NCBI RefSeq assembly: GCF_001499655.1
Contig: NZ_LN879502.1
Location: 2,418,001 to 2,482,000, forward strand
From: Candidatus Protochlamydia naegleriophila
GTDB taxonomy: Bacteria > Chlamydiota > Chlamydiia > Chlamydiales > Parachlamydiaceae
DNA: 64,000 bases
Direction of reading: 5' to 3'
Each line of letters begins with the position of its first letter. The stretch's first letter is position 1. Shown in pieces: positions 32,969 to 42,180 of this stretch. Under the pieces are notes generated by a model. That model had not been told where the DNA came from, did not search any database, and saw only the letters and a program-made list of their open reading frames with translations. Both the position numbers and the translations under genes were made by a program.

Positions 32969-35290
32969 TTGATGACACATTCGGTTAACACATTATTGCC
33001 TGATTCGCAAGTTATGCCGAATCCTCATACTTTTATTTTGCAAGATCTTTTGCCTGAAAAATCTCTTTTTGAGGGGAAAACATATCAGTTTAACTCCACT
33101 ATGGAAGTGAATTTGGCTAAAGCCTCTTGTGATTTGTCCAATGCCTTTTATTCGCGAATCAAATTAGATCCTTCAGCATTGCAACAGCAAAAAACTTTTC
33201 TTCCTTCTGTCAAGGCTATCCAAACTGTTCCCGTTACATTTGTTCCGCCAAGCAATCAGGCCCCTTCGAACGACACCAGCGAGAAAGAGTCATCGGCCGA
33301 ATTAGACAAACGGTTTCATGCAGAATTAAATGAATGGAAGACTAAATTTAAGCATATTTTATTGGACTGCAAAGCAGAGTCTGAAAAGCACAAATTTTTA
33401 TTCGAATTCAGTAAGAATATTCACCTGTTTGCAGAAGAATTTCAAAGTGTTTGTAAAGGCCTTCTCTCTTCAAACGAATCCACTCTCATTTGGGAATATT
33501 TAGATGCTGCGCATGAAGGAGTTAAATTTTTTAAGCCTCTAGATAATGCCGCTTTAAATGCTGCCAAATGGTTTATGATTCACCAGGCTAAAAAAGAACT
33601 CGATCAGATTTATCTCCAACGCCCCAAGACGACGAATGTCAAAATAGCCATAGAAAGACAAAAATGCTTTGATCAATGTTTTAAAGAGCTAGAAGAAGCT
33701 CGAGAGAAAGCCCAGCGCGATTGCACCAACCAACTAGCAAAATTGGCCGCTCATCAAATCATTCCACATTTTCTCTCTGACACGCTTGGATTGTTACCAA
33801 AAGCAACGAAGAAGTGCTGTAAATTGGCCGCCGATATCCAAAAAAACATCTGCTCTCTCTCTGAATTTTGGAAGGCCTTTCACTTGCAAAAAAATTGGAC
33901 CCAGCAGCTTCAACCAAAGTTAACTGTCGACCTCCAATACAACCAAGAGTTTCAACAAGAACGCAAGAATGAACTGCAAGCATTCATGAATTCTTTGTCA
34001 GAATGCCAAAATATGGATGAGGTTAGACGCATCTTAAAAAGATTCAGAATAGAATGCGAACTTCCAAAAGAGATGCAAGGTTGGCAAGCACTATTGGAAT
34101 CTGAAAAATTTAAGGCATTTTTAGAATCTAGTTATCAAGCGTATACCGGCAAAGTCATTGCAGCCAGCCCGGAAGATATCCATGCCCTGCTACAAAAAAG
34201 GCAAAGAAGCTTTGATCTATGTGTGCATATCGCCTTGGGCAAACTCGATCCCTTATTTGCTAGCTGCACTAGTTTAAGCTTTGAGGAGATTCAGGCTAAA
34301 TTAAAGCAAAATCACATGGATTTAAGCCTAATCGAAGGTGCCCCACGCAACAAAGTAGAATGGGATGATCAAATTGCAGACAACGATGGGGTACTGAGAA
34401 TCTATCTTTGCAGTCAGTGGGTTAATTACCAGCAGGCAGCAAGCCAGTTAGTTGAACAGGGTACTCGAGCAAGCCTATTGACCAAAATACAGACAGAAAA
34501 AAAATTATTGGCTTTTCGCGGCATAGAACAAGTCGTTGGGGCCGTCCTGATCGGTTTAAAGATAGCTCTTTATTTGCCAGGCATCTGCATGTATTTAGAG
34601 CGCTATTGCTTAAATTATTTTGTTTCCAATTTACCCCTTCCAGGATTGGGTTTATTGGCCATTCTTTCAGCCGACAGAGACGTTACAATAGACGCCTTAT
34701 TTACTGCCGCCCTCGCCTATTGCATTGGTGCATATTACAAACCGAATGAATACAATCTGGAAGGCTATAAGATCCATTTCCGCATAGAATGGTCCAAGTT
34801 TAAGGCCCAGCTGGTTAGTTACCACCACCGCGTCAAGCAGCTACTCTTAATGATCCAGATCAATCTGATTGAAAATTGTGTTCTAGGCATTAAAAATGAC
34901 TCTCAAGACGTGGATCGCCGTTTCCAAGAGTTAAGAGATGCATTGAGTGTCTATATCCTAAATAATAAAGCTTACCAAGCTCAGCTTGACAAGCAATTGG
35001 ATGACCTAAAACTTAAAGATATCAATCTCCTCATACAACCCCAGTCTATTCCCGGACCAAATGGAGAAGAAGACTATAGCCCGCTCAAGCAATTGATTGC
35101 AGCTTTGGAAGAGATCGATTCAGATTGCATTTCTGAAGGCACAAAAAACTTCTTTGAAGAACATCTTGGCATCAACTTGGAACAAGATCAAGAGAAACTG
35201 AAATCAAAAGTTGAAAAGTTTTTTATTCAAAGTGAATCGAAATTTTTTAGAAGCTTCAAGCAAAACCACGCCAATTTCATTCAAAATTAA
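32969..35290 (+). CDS. Large coiled-coil membrane protein, candidate effector (paralogue B)
   Basis: The 773-residue protein is a diverged paralogue of the protein at 29720-32260 and has no known function. It has no signal peptide and a polar N-terminal region to about residue 110. Coiled-coil helices rich in Lys/Glu/Gln occupy about 110-330, and the shared MDEVRRILKRFRIECEL module lies near 350. A hydrophobic region spans about residues 510-600 (for example VVGAVLIGLKIALYLPGI and LPLPGLGLLAILSA). The C-terminal module ISEGTKNFFEEHLGINLEQ matches ISDETKALLQTQLGLNVEA of its neighbour. The gene has no strong ribosome binding site. Confidence 0.7.
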   Translation: MMTHSVNTLLPDSQVMPNPHTFILQDLLPEKSLFEGKTYQFNSTMEVNLAKASCDLSNAFYSRIKLDPSALQQQKTFLPSVKAIQTVPVTFVPPSNQAPSNDTSEKESSAELDKRFHAELNEWKTKFKHILLDCKAESEKHKFLFEFSKNIHLFAEEFQSVCKGLLSSNESTLIWEYLDAAHEGVKFFKPLDNAALNAAKWFMIHQAKKELDQIYLQRPKTTNVKIAIERQKCFDQCFKELEEAREKAQRDCTNQLAKLAAHQIIPHFLSDTLGLLPKATKKCCKLAADIQKNICSLSEFWKAFHLQKNWTQQLQPKLTVDLQYNQEFQQERKNELQAFMNSLSECQNMDEVRRILKRFRIECELPKEMQGWQALLESEKFKAFLESSYQAYTGKVIAASPEDIHALLQKRQRSFDLCVHIALGKLDPLFASCTSLSFEEIQAKLKQNHMDLSLIEGAPRNKVEWDDQIADNDGVLRIYLCSQWVNYQQAASQLVEQGTRASLLTKIQTEKKLLAFRGIEQVVGAVLIGLKIALYLPGICMYLERYCLNYFVSNLPLPGLGLLAILSADRDVTIDALFTAALAYCIGAYYKPNEYNLEGYKIHFRIEWSKFKAQLVSYHHRVKQLLLMIQINLIENCVLGIKNDSQDVDRRFQELRDALSVYILNNKAYQAQLDKQLDDLKLKDINLLIQPQSIPGPNGEEDYSPLKQLIAALEEIDSDCISEGTKNFFEEHLGINLEQDQEKLKSKVEKFFIQSESKFFRSFKQNHANFIQN

Positions 35291-35365
35291 GAAACAGCTA
35301 ATAGGCTTATGTTATTGCCGGCTTAAAAACCCAAGTAAAGCACCAGCAATGGCTCAAGCCTCTCT

Positions 35366-36043
35366 TTATCCTCTTGTACCCAAGCGTTCATCCCAACCTT
35401 CTGAACCAATTAAAGGGACGAAACGGACCCGCTCGATCACTTCCAACTTAAAGCTTCTATCATCCACTTTTTGATAACAACGCAACTCCTGCATCACAAG
35501 ATCCCCAACGGGAATGACTAATCTCCCATGCACGTTAAGCTGGCTTAATAAGGACTCAGTAGCAACAGGGGCCCCTGCCGTCACGAGAATGGCATCAAAA
35601 GGTTTGCATTCTTCCCATCCCATTGTCCCATCCCCAATGCGAGTTACAATATTCATATAGCCAAGTTTTTGAAAACGCTCTTGAGCCATATAGGCTAATG
35701 AAGGCAGCCGCTCGATTGTATAGACTTCAGCAGCGATACGGGATAGAATGGCAGCCGCATAGCCCGAACCAGTGCCTATTTCCAAAACTTTTGAGGTTGC
35801 ATTCAGTTGCGCGGTTTGAGTCATTAAAGCCACGATATAGGGCTGACTGATGGTTTGCCCTTCGCCAATGGCTAAAGGGGTATCAGCGTAAGCATAAGAC
35901 TTTAATCGGTCTGGAACAAAGAAATGACGGGGCACCGTCTTAAAACTCTCTAGAACAAGCGAATTGGTGATGCCCCGCACCACCAATTGCTCATCAATCA
36001 TTTTTTGCCTTTTGAAGGCTGTATCATGATCATCTAGTGTCAT
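35366..36043 (-). CDS. pcm: Protein-L-isoaspartate O-methyltransferase
   Basis: Pcm repairs isoaspartyl residues in ageing proteins by S-adenosylmethionine-dependent methylation. The 225-residue protein has the full motif set: QLVVRGITNSLVLESFKTVPRHFFVP in the N-terminal helices, IGEGQTISQPYIVALMTQ, the SAM-binding VLEIGTGSGYAAAILS (motif I), VYTIERLPSL and FDAILVTAGAPVATESLLSQLNVHGRLVIPVGD. It starts six bases after the end of yajC, so the two are cotranscribed. Confidence 0.95.
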   Translation of the reverse strand: MTLDDHDTAFKRQKMIDEQLVVRGITNSLVLESFKTVPRHFFVPDRLKSYAYADTPLAIGEGQTISQPYIVALMTQTAQLNATSKVLEIGTGSGYAAAILSRIAAEVYTIERLPSLAYMAQERFQKLGYMNIVTRIGDGTMGWEECKPFDAILVTAGAPVATESLLSQLNVHGRLVIPVGDLVMQELRCYQKVDDRSFKLEVIERVRFVPLIGSEGWDERLGTRG

Positions 36044-36048
36044 GACAA

Positions 36049-36447
36049 TTATTGATCGTCAGAAATGGACTCAACTTTTTTATCGCTCTCATCACCTTCA
36101 GGCAAAATATCAGTAATTGCTGCCTTATAAAATTCCAATTTAGCACCATCATACATCTTGACGATAACTGTCTGATCGCCAACGCGCACAACTGTTCCAA
36201 TGATGCCCATGGCAACGACCCGATCCCCTTTTTTAAGGCCTGATCTTTGATCTTCGAGCGCCTTACGCCTTTTTTGCTCTGGTCTCCATAAAATGACATA
36301 GAAAAATAAAAAGGCGATTCCAATCATGACGAGCGTTTGCCAAAAACTCTGGTCTGGTGGAGGAATCCCCTCTTCGCCTTCGGCAAATAAGCGGCCATGC
36401 GCCATTAAACTCAATGTAGCCAATAAACCATATAATTTTACTTTCAT
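36049..36447 (-). CDS. yajC: Preprotein translocase accessory subunit YajC
   Basis: YajC is a small inner-membrane protein associated with SecDF. The 132-residue form has a hydrophobic N-terminus that may be a signal or membrane helix, then a membrane helix (TLVMIGIAFLFFYVILWRPEQKRRK) followed by the conserved QRSGLKKGDRVVAMGIIGTVVRVGDQTVIVKMYDGAKLEFYKAAI. The Asp/Glu-rich tail extends beyond the usual end. The start is set at the ATG at 36447 because GAGGAAA lies just before it; the frame could be extended 15 residues further. The rlmD-yajC order is also found in Chlamydia. Confidence 0.93.
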   Translation of the reverse strand: MKVKLYGLLATLSLMAHGRLFAEGEEGIPPPDQSFWQTLVMIGIAFLFFYVILWRPEQKRRKALEDQRSGLKKGDRVVAMGIIGTVVRVGDQTVIVKMYDGAKLEFYKAAITDILPEGDESDKKVESISDDQ

Positions 36448-36758
36448 TTTTTCCTCTTTTCGATCTTTACATATTACTAGCCCCCTTCGCACTCTAAACG
36501 TGCAAACAGGCTTTTTCTTTGAGTGGTTGCGAATCTCGCTATAGGCAAGGTTCGACGATTTTGACTCAAGATAATATAGATAATCCGAGTCTCTCTGCTA
36601 TTAAATAGATCAAATCATTCGCATTCAAATCTCATTCAAGGCGCGCACCACAGCTCATTCGTCTTTGTTGCATACTATAACTGAGTGAATAATTAAGGAG
36701 AACACCTCCATCAATTAACAAATGGCAGTTTGATTATTCAAAAACAATTCTTCATATA
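36448..36758. other. Intergenic region between yajC and rlmD
   Basis: No gene or RNA can be supported in these 311 bases. The right end contains ACTATAACTG and an AAGGAG-like run, but no gene follows on the plus strand. The left end likely carries the yajC promoter. Confidence 0.4.
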
Positions 36759-38180
36759 TTAACATGTCAAAACGACAATGTTTTCAACATGGACCGTTTG
36801 TGGAAATTGATCCACTGGCTGTACAGCTTGCAAGCGATATCCCCCCTTCAATAAAGGATCTAAATTCGCCGCCTGTGTTGCCGGATTGCAAGAAATATAA
36901 ATCAGTTTAGGAGCCTGGAGAGCCAGTACGTGTTCAATTGCTTTAGGATCCAAACCTGCACGTGGTGGATCTACCATAACAACATCTGGATGCTGCTTGG
37001 TCTCTTGAGCAAGATTCGCCAAAACCTGTCCAACATCGCCAGCCCGAATCACTACATTGGACAATCCATTCTCCTTTAAATTCTCGCGCGCATCCAAAAC
37101 GGATTCTGGACTCAATTCAATTCCAACGACCTGCTTAACGTGCTTTGCCGCACAAATCCCAAGCGTCCCCGTCCCACAATAAAGGTCATAGACGAGAGAA
37201 TCCGATGTAAGATCGGCAAGCTTTAATGCTCGCTCATATAAGCGCTCGGCCTGAGCGGTATTTGGTTGAAAAAAAGCCGAAGGACTAATGCGAAAATGAA
37301 GAGGCTGAGGTGGTTGCCCCTCTACTGGCAAATAGAGAGTCTCGCGAATATGGTCTGGGCCATATAAAAGCATCTCATAAAAATTGGTAGGCCTGCCTTT
37401 AGCAATTTGCTGGATTCGCAAAAAAATCGAAAGTTCCTGCAAAGGATCCTTAGGCTCAATCGTATCGCGCAAGGCCTGCACAAAGGATTGCAATTGCTGT
37501 TTATTTAACGCATAGTGTGCATTTCCCGATACGGTTAACATCACCATGCGGTCTCCCGTTCGCTGCCCCTCTCGCAAAGTCAACGTTCGCAAAGACCCCG
37601 TATCTTTGCCGCTATAATAAGCTTCCAAACCTGACTCGTTCCACCAACGGCTAACAACCTGCGCCGTTTCTGCAAACCAGGGACTTGGCAAGTAGCACTC
37701 CTGCATCTGGAAGACATGCCCCCGTGTCCCTGCTAAAATCAATCCCAAATAGCGGTGGCCAGCCTTGTCACTGGAAAATGTCAACTCCATTTTATTGCGG
37801 TAATGCCACGGTGCGCTTGGGATAATAGAATGCCAGCTAACATCGTCGTGCAAATAAGGCTTTAAATAGCTCTTGATCCACTCTTCTTTCTGCTGCAGCT
37901 GAAGCTCATAAGGCATTTGCTGCCAGCGGCATCCTCCGCAAGCCGCAAAATGAATGCAGCGCGCCTCTATGCGATTCGGAGACGGGGACGTAATGGCTTG
38001 CAAACGACTCTGATAAAGCCCTTTTTTTTTCTTGGTTAAAAGAGCCGATGCCTGATCGCCTGGAATAGCAAAAGGAACCTCAACTTCAATCTGCCGATCA
38101 TCTGCCGTTAAAGCAGATCCAATGCCATACCCGTCTTTAGAGAATTTTTGTATGGACACCTCAACAAGTCGCTGCTTCAT
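36759..38180 (-). CDS. rlmD: 23S rRNA (uracil-5)-methyltransferase, RlmD/TrmA family
   Basis: The 473-residue protein is a TrmA/RlmC/RlmD-type SAM-dependent m5U methyltransferase of rRNA or tRNA. It begins with a TRAM-type OB domain (residues 1-60). Cys75, Cys81, Cys84 (CIHFAACGGC) and Cys162 (MQECYLP) form the 4Fe-4S site. The SAM domain shows FFQPNTAQAE, VYDLYCGTGTLGICAAKHV and VVMVDPPRAGLDPK, and the catalytic Cys is in YISCNPAT near residue 433. The length and the cluster suit RlmD (U1939 of 23S rRNA) better than TrmA, but the target is an inference. It lies between hctA and yajC, as in Chlamydia. Confidence 0.92.
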   Translation of the reverse strand: MKQRLVEVSIQKFSKDGYGIGSALTADDRQIEVEVPFAIPGDQASALLTKKKKGLYQSRLQAITSPSPNRIEARCIHFAACGGCRWQQMPYELQLQQKEEWIKSYLKPYLHDDVSWHSIIPSAPWHYRNKMELTFSSDKAGHRYLGLILAGTRGHVFQMQECYLPSPWFAETAQVVSRWWNESGLEAYYSGKDTGSLRTLTLREGQRTGDRMVMLTVSGNAHYALNKQQLQSFVQALRDTIEPKDPLQELSIFLRIQQIAKGRPTNFYEMLLYGPDHIRETLYLPVEGQPPQPLHFRISPSAFFQPNTAQAERLYERALKLADLTSDSLVYDLYCGTGTLGICAAKHVKQVVGIELSPESVLDARENLKENGLSNVVIRAGDVGQVLANLAQETKQHPDVVMVDPPRAGLDPKAIEHVLALQAPKLIYISCNPATQAANLDPLLKGGYRLQAVQPVDQFPQTVHVENIVVLTC

Positions 38181-38351
38181 GGCTTTTCCAACTAAAAAAT
38201 TAATAAAAAATAAAAGGAAGATTTTTCACAAGACTGTATGTGAATAACAAGCAAAATTTATCGTGAATCATTCTAGGTTATCTTTTAATCTTTATCCAGA
38301 AAAAGGATGATAAGTGCGGTCGAAAGAAAGGCGATTGCAAGACCTAAATAA

Positions 38352-38384
38352 AAAAGGGAAGACCTCTAAAGCCTCCCCTACTGG
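38352..38384 (-). terminator. Probable terminator of hctA
   Basis: On the minus strand a G-rich arm AGGGGAGG is followed by an imperfect complement CTTCCCTT and a TTTTTT run about 20 bases after the hctA stop. The stem has G-T pairs, so this is a weaker intrinsic terminator. Confidence 0.55.
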
Positions 38385-38404
38385 ATGAAATAGATAATTT
38401 AAAA

Positions 38405-38812
38405 CTATCTAGAACCAACTCTTTTTGTTGGAAGCTTAGCTGTCGCACGCTTAACAGACATTTGACGTGGTCTGAAGCTTGTTGACTTAGCTTTTGGCTT
38501 CGCTTTAACAGCAGCAGCTTTTTTAGCAGCCGGAGCGGCTTTAGCTTTAGAAGCAGCAGCTGGCTTGCTTTTAGCAGCAGCGACTGATTTCCCAGCTTTT
38601 GGAGCTGCTTTCGCAGGCTTCTTTTGGCCTTTGTTTTTCTTTTCTGAAGAAATAGACTCTTTACGGAATAACTTTGCAATCTTTTCTAATTTAACTGTTC
38701 CTGTACGAACGCGCTGAGAAGCTGCCTTGTTACCATTTTCAGATTTCTCGAGATCTGTTGTAATATTAGCTAATAGCTCTCTCAATTGTTTAAAAGTGTC
38801 TTTTAATGACAT
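38405..38812 (-). CDS. hctA: Histone H1-like nucleoid protein Hc1
   Basis: Hc1 condenses the chlamydial chromosome at the end of the developmental cycle. The 135-residue protein has the conserved N-terminal domain MSLKDTFKQLRELLANI, then NGNKAASQRVRTGTVKLEKIAKLFRKESI, which matches chlamydial Hc1 almost position by position. The C-terminal half is a Lys/Ala/Pro-rich histone-like tail (AKKAAAVKAKPKAK), with the usual simple-sequence DNA of repeated GCAGCx and GCTx triplets. AGGAGG is upstream. In Chlamydia its expression is controlled by a small RNA, but no such RNA can be assigned here. The gene marks this DNA as chlamydial. Confidence 0.95.
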   Translation of the reverse strand: MSLKDTFKQLRELLANITTDLEKSENGNKAASQRVRTGTVKLEKIAKLFRKESISSEKKNKGQKKPAKAAPKAGKSVAAAKSKPAAASKAKAAPAAKKAAAVKAKPKAKSTSFRPRQMSVKRATAKLPTKRVGSR

Positions 38813-39474
38813 GCCTAGAACTCCTCCTATTTAGAGTTATATATTGACGATTAAGTGAATATTAACTTTGGATATATTGTGCAACATTTTTCTTCATGTT
38901 TTTGTATTTTTTTTGCACTTTTTTACAAAAACAATCCTTTTGAGACGCTTTTCTCGCCCAATCAATGCTCTTTGAACCCCAACCACAGCCAAGTCCAATC
39001 GATCCATTATCCCCGCAATTGGCTACAAATCTGTAACCACTCGTAGATGATGGCAAATTTTCAATTTTGATGAAGGAAATGCTGCTTGCATTCCCGAAGC
39101 GAAAGATAATATTCAACTATCGGATGAGCGACTACGAGCGATGTTTTGTCTTTTAATCCATTAAGAAAAAACTAGATTTACGCACAATCACGCATTTAAA
39201 CTGGAAAGTCAAGGCCCTTCCGCCAACTATTTCTGCTCCGAATAACTCTTAGAAAGCTTTCAACAAAAATGTTAAGTAGGCGTGTCTTCAAATTGCTAAA
39301 CGCCTAAATTCAAATTCTTTCATCTTTAAATTTCAGCCCGCAAAGTTTTCTGTTAAGGTATTTTTTCAAACATCGAAATTCTAAATTAACTGATATCCAA
39401 ATAGATGAGACATGATGAAAATTTGTAGTCAATCTGTTAAGCTGATAACCTACTATCGTTTGCCGTGAGGATTT
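38813..39474. other. Long intergenic region between hctA and the TPR gene
   Basis: This 662-base divergent spacer is unusually long. It holds promoters in both directions. Just before the TPR gene TTGTAG and TAACCT are spaced 17 bases apart and could be a sigma70-type promoter, but the -10 is poor. A weak minus-strand frame of 84 codons (38862-39116) is described separately. Confidence 0.35.
38862..39116 (-). CDS. Doubtful 84-residue frame, possible gene remnant
   Basis: The frame encodes up to 84 residues with a Gly-rich middle (CGDNGSIGLGCGWGSKS) and a basic Lys-rich end. It is not recognised, has no good ribosome binding site, and the frame lies in the regulatory space of hctA. It could be a decayed gene or chance. 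The Gly/Cys pattern is what keeps it from being dismissed. Confidence 0.2.
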   Translation of the reverse strand: MNIIFRFGNASSISFIKIENLPSSTSGYRFVANCGDNGSIGLGCGWGSKSIDWARKASQKDCFCKKVQKKYKNMKKNVAQYIQS

Positions 39475-42180
39475 ATGAAAAAATGGGCTTTGACTGCTCT
39501 TTATTTAACTTGCTATTGGGCTGCTGCTGTGCCAGCTGAAGAAGATGCCCAAAGACTGCAACAAGCCGAAAATTTGAGAGCAGAAGGACTTTATTTAGAT
39601 GCCTTGAATCACTACCGACAGCTCGCTGAAATGCCTTCATCTCAATTGGCAAATTCGCAAAAGCTCTTGATTCTATCTCAAGCCGCCTGTCATTTAGAGC
39701 TCAATGAGCCAGAAGAGGCTTTGAATTTATTAAAGAACAGTCCACTGATATCATCGCATGACACAACCAGCCTTTATCTAGCGAGTTTGGCTTATCGCGA
39801 CCTGCAACGGCATGAAGAAGCCTTAACAGCCTTAAACTCCATTTCTCCTGAAGAAGAAAAAGAGCTGGCTTGCGTCATCGCGTTAGAAAAAGGGGTTAAC
39901 AGCTTTTATCTGAATCAGTTCGAACAGGCTCGCCTATACCTAAAGAACGTCTCCTGGAACCAAGCAAATCCGATCCCCTTTTATTTATCCCAACTCTATC
40001 TAATAAAACTTTCCCTTGCAGAGCATAACATACCAGCAGCCAAACTCCCTATCGAAAACTTATCCGACAAACTTGAAGATAGTCATCCTCTTGCATACGA
40101 AAAAAACTACTTAGAAGGTGTTGTCTTTTTTCATGAAGGATCTACACAGCAGGCCATCGAATGCTTTAAGAAGGCTTGCCCCGTCTATCCTTGTAGCTGG
40201 AAAAAAGATATTTTGGCCCATTTAATTAAAAGCTATCTAAAACAGAGCGAGCAGGCATTGGAAGCTGAAAAAGCCTTGTCTTTTTTAGCTCAAGCAGAAG
40301 AGACTTTAACGGCCATGCGAGCAGCAGATGAAACATACTACCTGCTCTTAAGCGATTTTTATCTCATAAAAGCGCGCCTCTTAAAAGACAAACAAGCCTA
40401 TGAACAAGCACAACAGATTTTAAATGACAAAACACATATTAAAACTGAAGAAGGATCGCATCAGGCTAAACTCAAACAAGCCGCTGCCACTCCAACGTAT
40501 CAAGAACGCTCTAAGCTATATATGCAATTAATCCAAGAAGCCCAGTCGAATAACCTCCTCCAAGCGGATGCTTGGTATTTCAAAGGAATGAACGAATTAG
40601 AAGAGGGGCTCTTGATGCAAAAAACGCCTCTATTCCTCCCTTCGGCCTCAAACCTCTTTGAACTATCAGCGCAATCTTTTGCTAATGCTTATCAATTTTA
40701 TTCTCCCTCCCACACTGCCCAATCGGCGGCTTCTTTAAAATACCAAGCTCTTGCTTATTATCACCAAGCAAGTGACTTAAAAAAGAAACAGGCTCTCGAG
40801 CTTCTGCAAAGACTCATAAAAGAACCCGCATTAAAAGAAACGTTTGCAGAACCAACTGAATTATATACCCTTGTCGGCCTCATAGCCACAAATCTAGAAG
40901 AGCCCGATGCTACTATTGCTTCGCAAACCATCACTCTATTGGATCAAGCCCTTAATCAATCCCGGAATGAGCAGCTCTTTAAACTCAAGGGAATCCTCTA
41001 TACTAAAATGGATCGATGGCAAGAAGCGGATGACCATTTTGCTCAATTTCTTCAAGACCATCCAAACTCTGAAGAAAGCGAAGTTCTCTTTTGGCGGGCA
41101 GAATGCGCATCTCACTTGAAAAATGAAACGGCAAGAAAGCAATACTTGCAGCAACTGTACCAGCAAAGCCCCGACAGCCCTTATGCCCCTTATGCCTACT
41201 TCCGTTACTATACCTATCGTGACTATATGCGCGGCCAACGCAAGGCAATTAAACACCTACAAGCCATGCCACGCTCTTTTCCTGGACATCCCCTTTTGAT
41301 CAGCGCCTACTACTTGATTGGTTTAGATTATTTAAAAGATCGTTTATCTGAAGAGGGAGAATTAGTGCAGCGCAAGGATAAAATAGCGGCAATCGACTTC
41401 CTACACTTGGCAGAAACAACTTTTGATGAATTAGTAAAGCAAGAAAAACTGCCGCCAAAAGAACTTGCCTATTTCATTCAGATACGTTACCAGGCCACTT
41501 TGGAAAGAGCCTTGGCTAATTTAGCCATTGCCGATGCTTCTCCACCAGCTAAAAAACATATTTACCTGGAATATACAGAAGACGTATTCAAAGAGTTGGT
41601 TCAGACCCTGCGTTCTCCCTCACCTCTCGTAAAAGCGCTTTTAATTCGAGATCAAATCTACCCCAGAATCCTCCAAGAAAGCGAATTTTGGCTTGCTCAA
41701 ACCTACTGCAAAAAAGGCAAGCAGGAACAAGCCAACCTTTTATACGATCAACTGATTCACGACTCAAAACAAGCAGGAATGGAGCACGGCTACTTGGTAT
41801 CAAGAGCTTGTTACGAAAAAGGCTGCCTAGCTCAGCAAAGCCAGGATTACACACAAGCCCTATCCTACTTTCTTGCGGCCGAGCAAGCCAACGCAACAAA
41901 TTTTCTAAGCCCTGATCAAAAACTTGATCTTTGGATTCAACAAAGCCAATGCTATAAAGAACTTAAACAATTTGATGAAGCAATGCTGCTGCTTTCCAAA
42001 GTGGTTAATGATGAGGCAATATCCAGCCTGCGCGTTAAAGCCATGTATTTGCGAGCAGATTTATACGCTCTGCAAGGACGCCCTGAGCTCGCTCTCAAAC
42101 AGCTCGAGGCAACCTCTAGAAAGGGAGGAGAATGGAGCAAAAAAGCAAAAGAAAAATTGGAACAAGATTATGTTTATTAA
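39475..42180 (+). CDS. Periplasmic TPR-repeat protein of the ExbBD operon
   Basis: A 901-residue protein with a signal peptide (MKKWALTALYLTCYWAAAV, processing near AEEDA). The mature part is made almost entirely of TPR-like helix pairs, for example YLDALNHYRQLAEMP, PEEALNLLKN, RHEEALTALNS, WQEADDHFAQFLQDHP and PELALKQLEATSRKGG. It is likely periplasmic or envelope-attached and probably scaffolds a protein complex. Its stop overlaps the start of the next gene (exbB-like) by 11 bases, so it is the first gene of that operon. It could act like the YbgF/CpoB partner of the Tol system, though it is far larger. Confidence 0.82.
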   Translation: MKKWALTALYLTCYWAAAVPAEEDAQRLQQAENLRAEGLYLDALNHYRQLAEMPSSQLANSQKLLILSQAACHLELNEPEEALNLLKNSPLISSHDTTSLYLASLAYRDLQRHEEALTALNSISPEEEKELACVIALEKGVNSFYLNQFEQARLYLKNVSWNQANPIPFYLSQLYLIKLSLAEHNIPAAKLPIENLSDKLEDSHPLAYEKNYLEGVVFFHEGSTQQAIECFKKACPVYPCSWKKDILAHLIKSYLKQSEQALEAEKALSFLAQAEETLTAMRAADETYYLLLSDFYLIKARLLKDKQAYEQAQQILNDKTHIKTEEGSHQAKLKQAAATPTYQERSKLYMQLIQEAQSNNLLQADAWYFKGMNELEEGLLMQKTPLFLPSASNLFELSAQSFANAYQFYSPSHTAQSAASLKYQALAYYHQASDLKKKQALELLQRLIKEPALKETFAEPTELYTLVGLIATNLEEPDATIASQTITLLDQALNQSRNEQLFKLKGILYTKMDRWQEADDHFAQFLQDHPNSEESEVLFWRAECASHLKNETARKQYLQQLYQQSPDSPYAPYAYFRYYTYRDYMRGQRKAIKHLQAMPRSFPGHPLLISAYYLIGLDYLKDRLSEEGELVQRKDKIAAIDFLHLAETTFDELVKQEKLPPKELAYFIQIRYQATLERALANLAIADASPPAKKHIYLEYTEDVFKELVQTLRSPSPLVKALLIRDQIYPRILQESEFWLAQTYCKKGKQEQANLLYDQLIHDSKQAGMEHGYLVSRACYEKGCLAQQSQDYTQALSYFLAAEQANATNFLSPDQKLDLWIQQSQCYKELKQFDEAMLLLSKVVNDEAISSLRVKAMYLRADLYALQGRPELALKQLEATSRKGGEWSKKAKEKLEQDYVY

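Noticed and set aside
38344-38679. Leu/Lys-rich frame opposite in phase to hctA
   Set aside because: It is a shadow of the repetitive Lys/Ala codons of Hc1.
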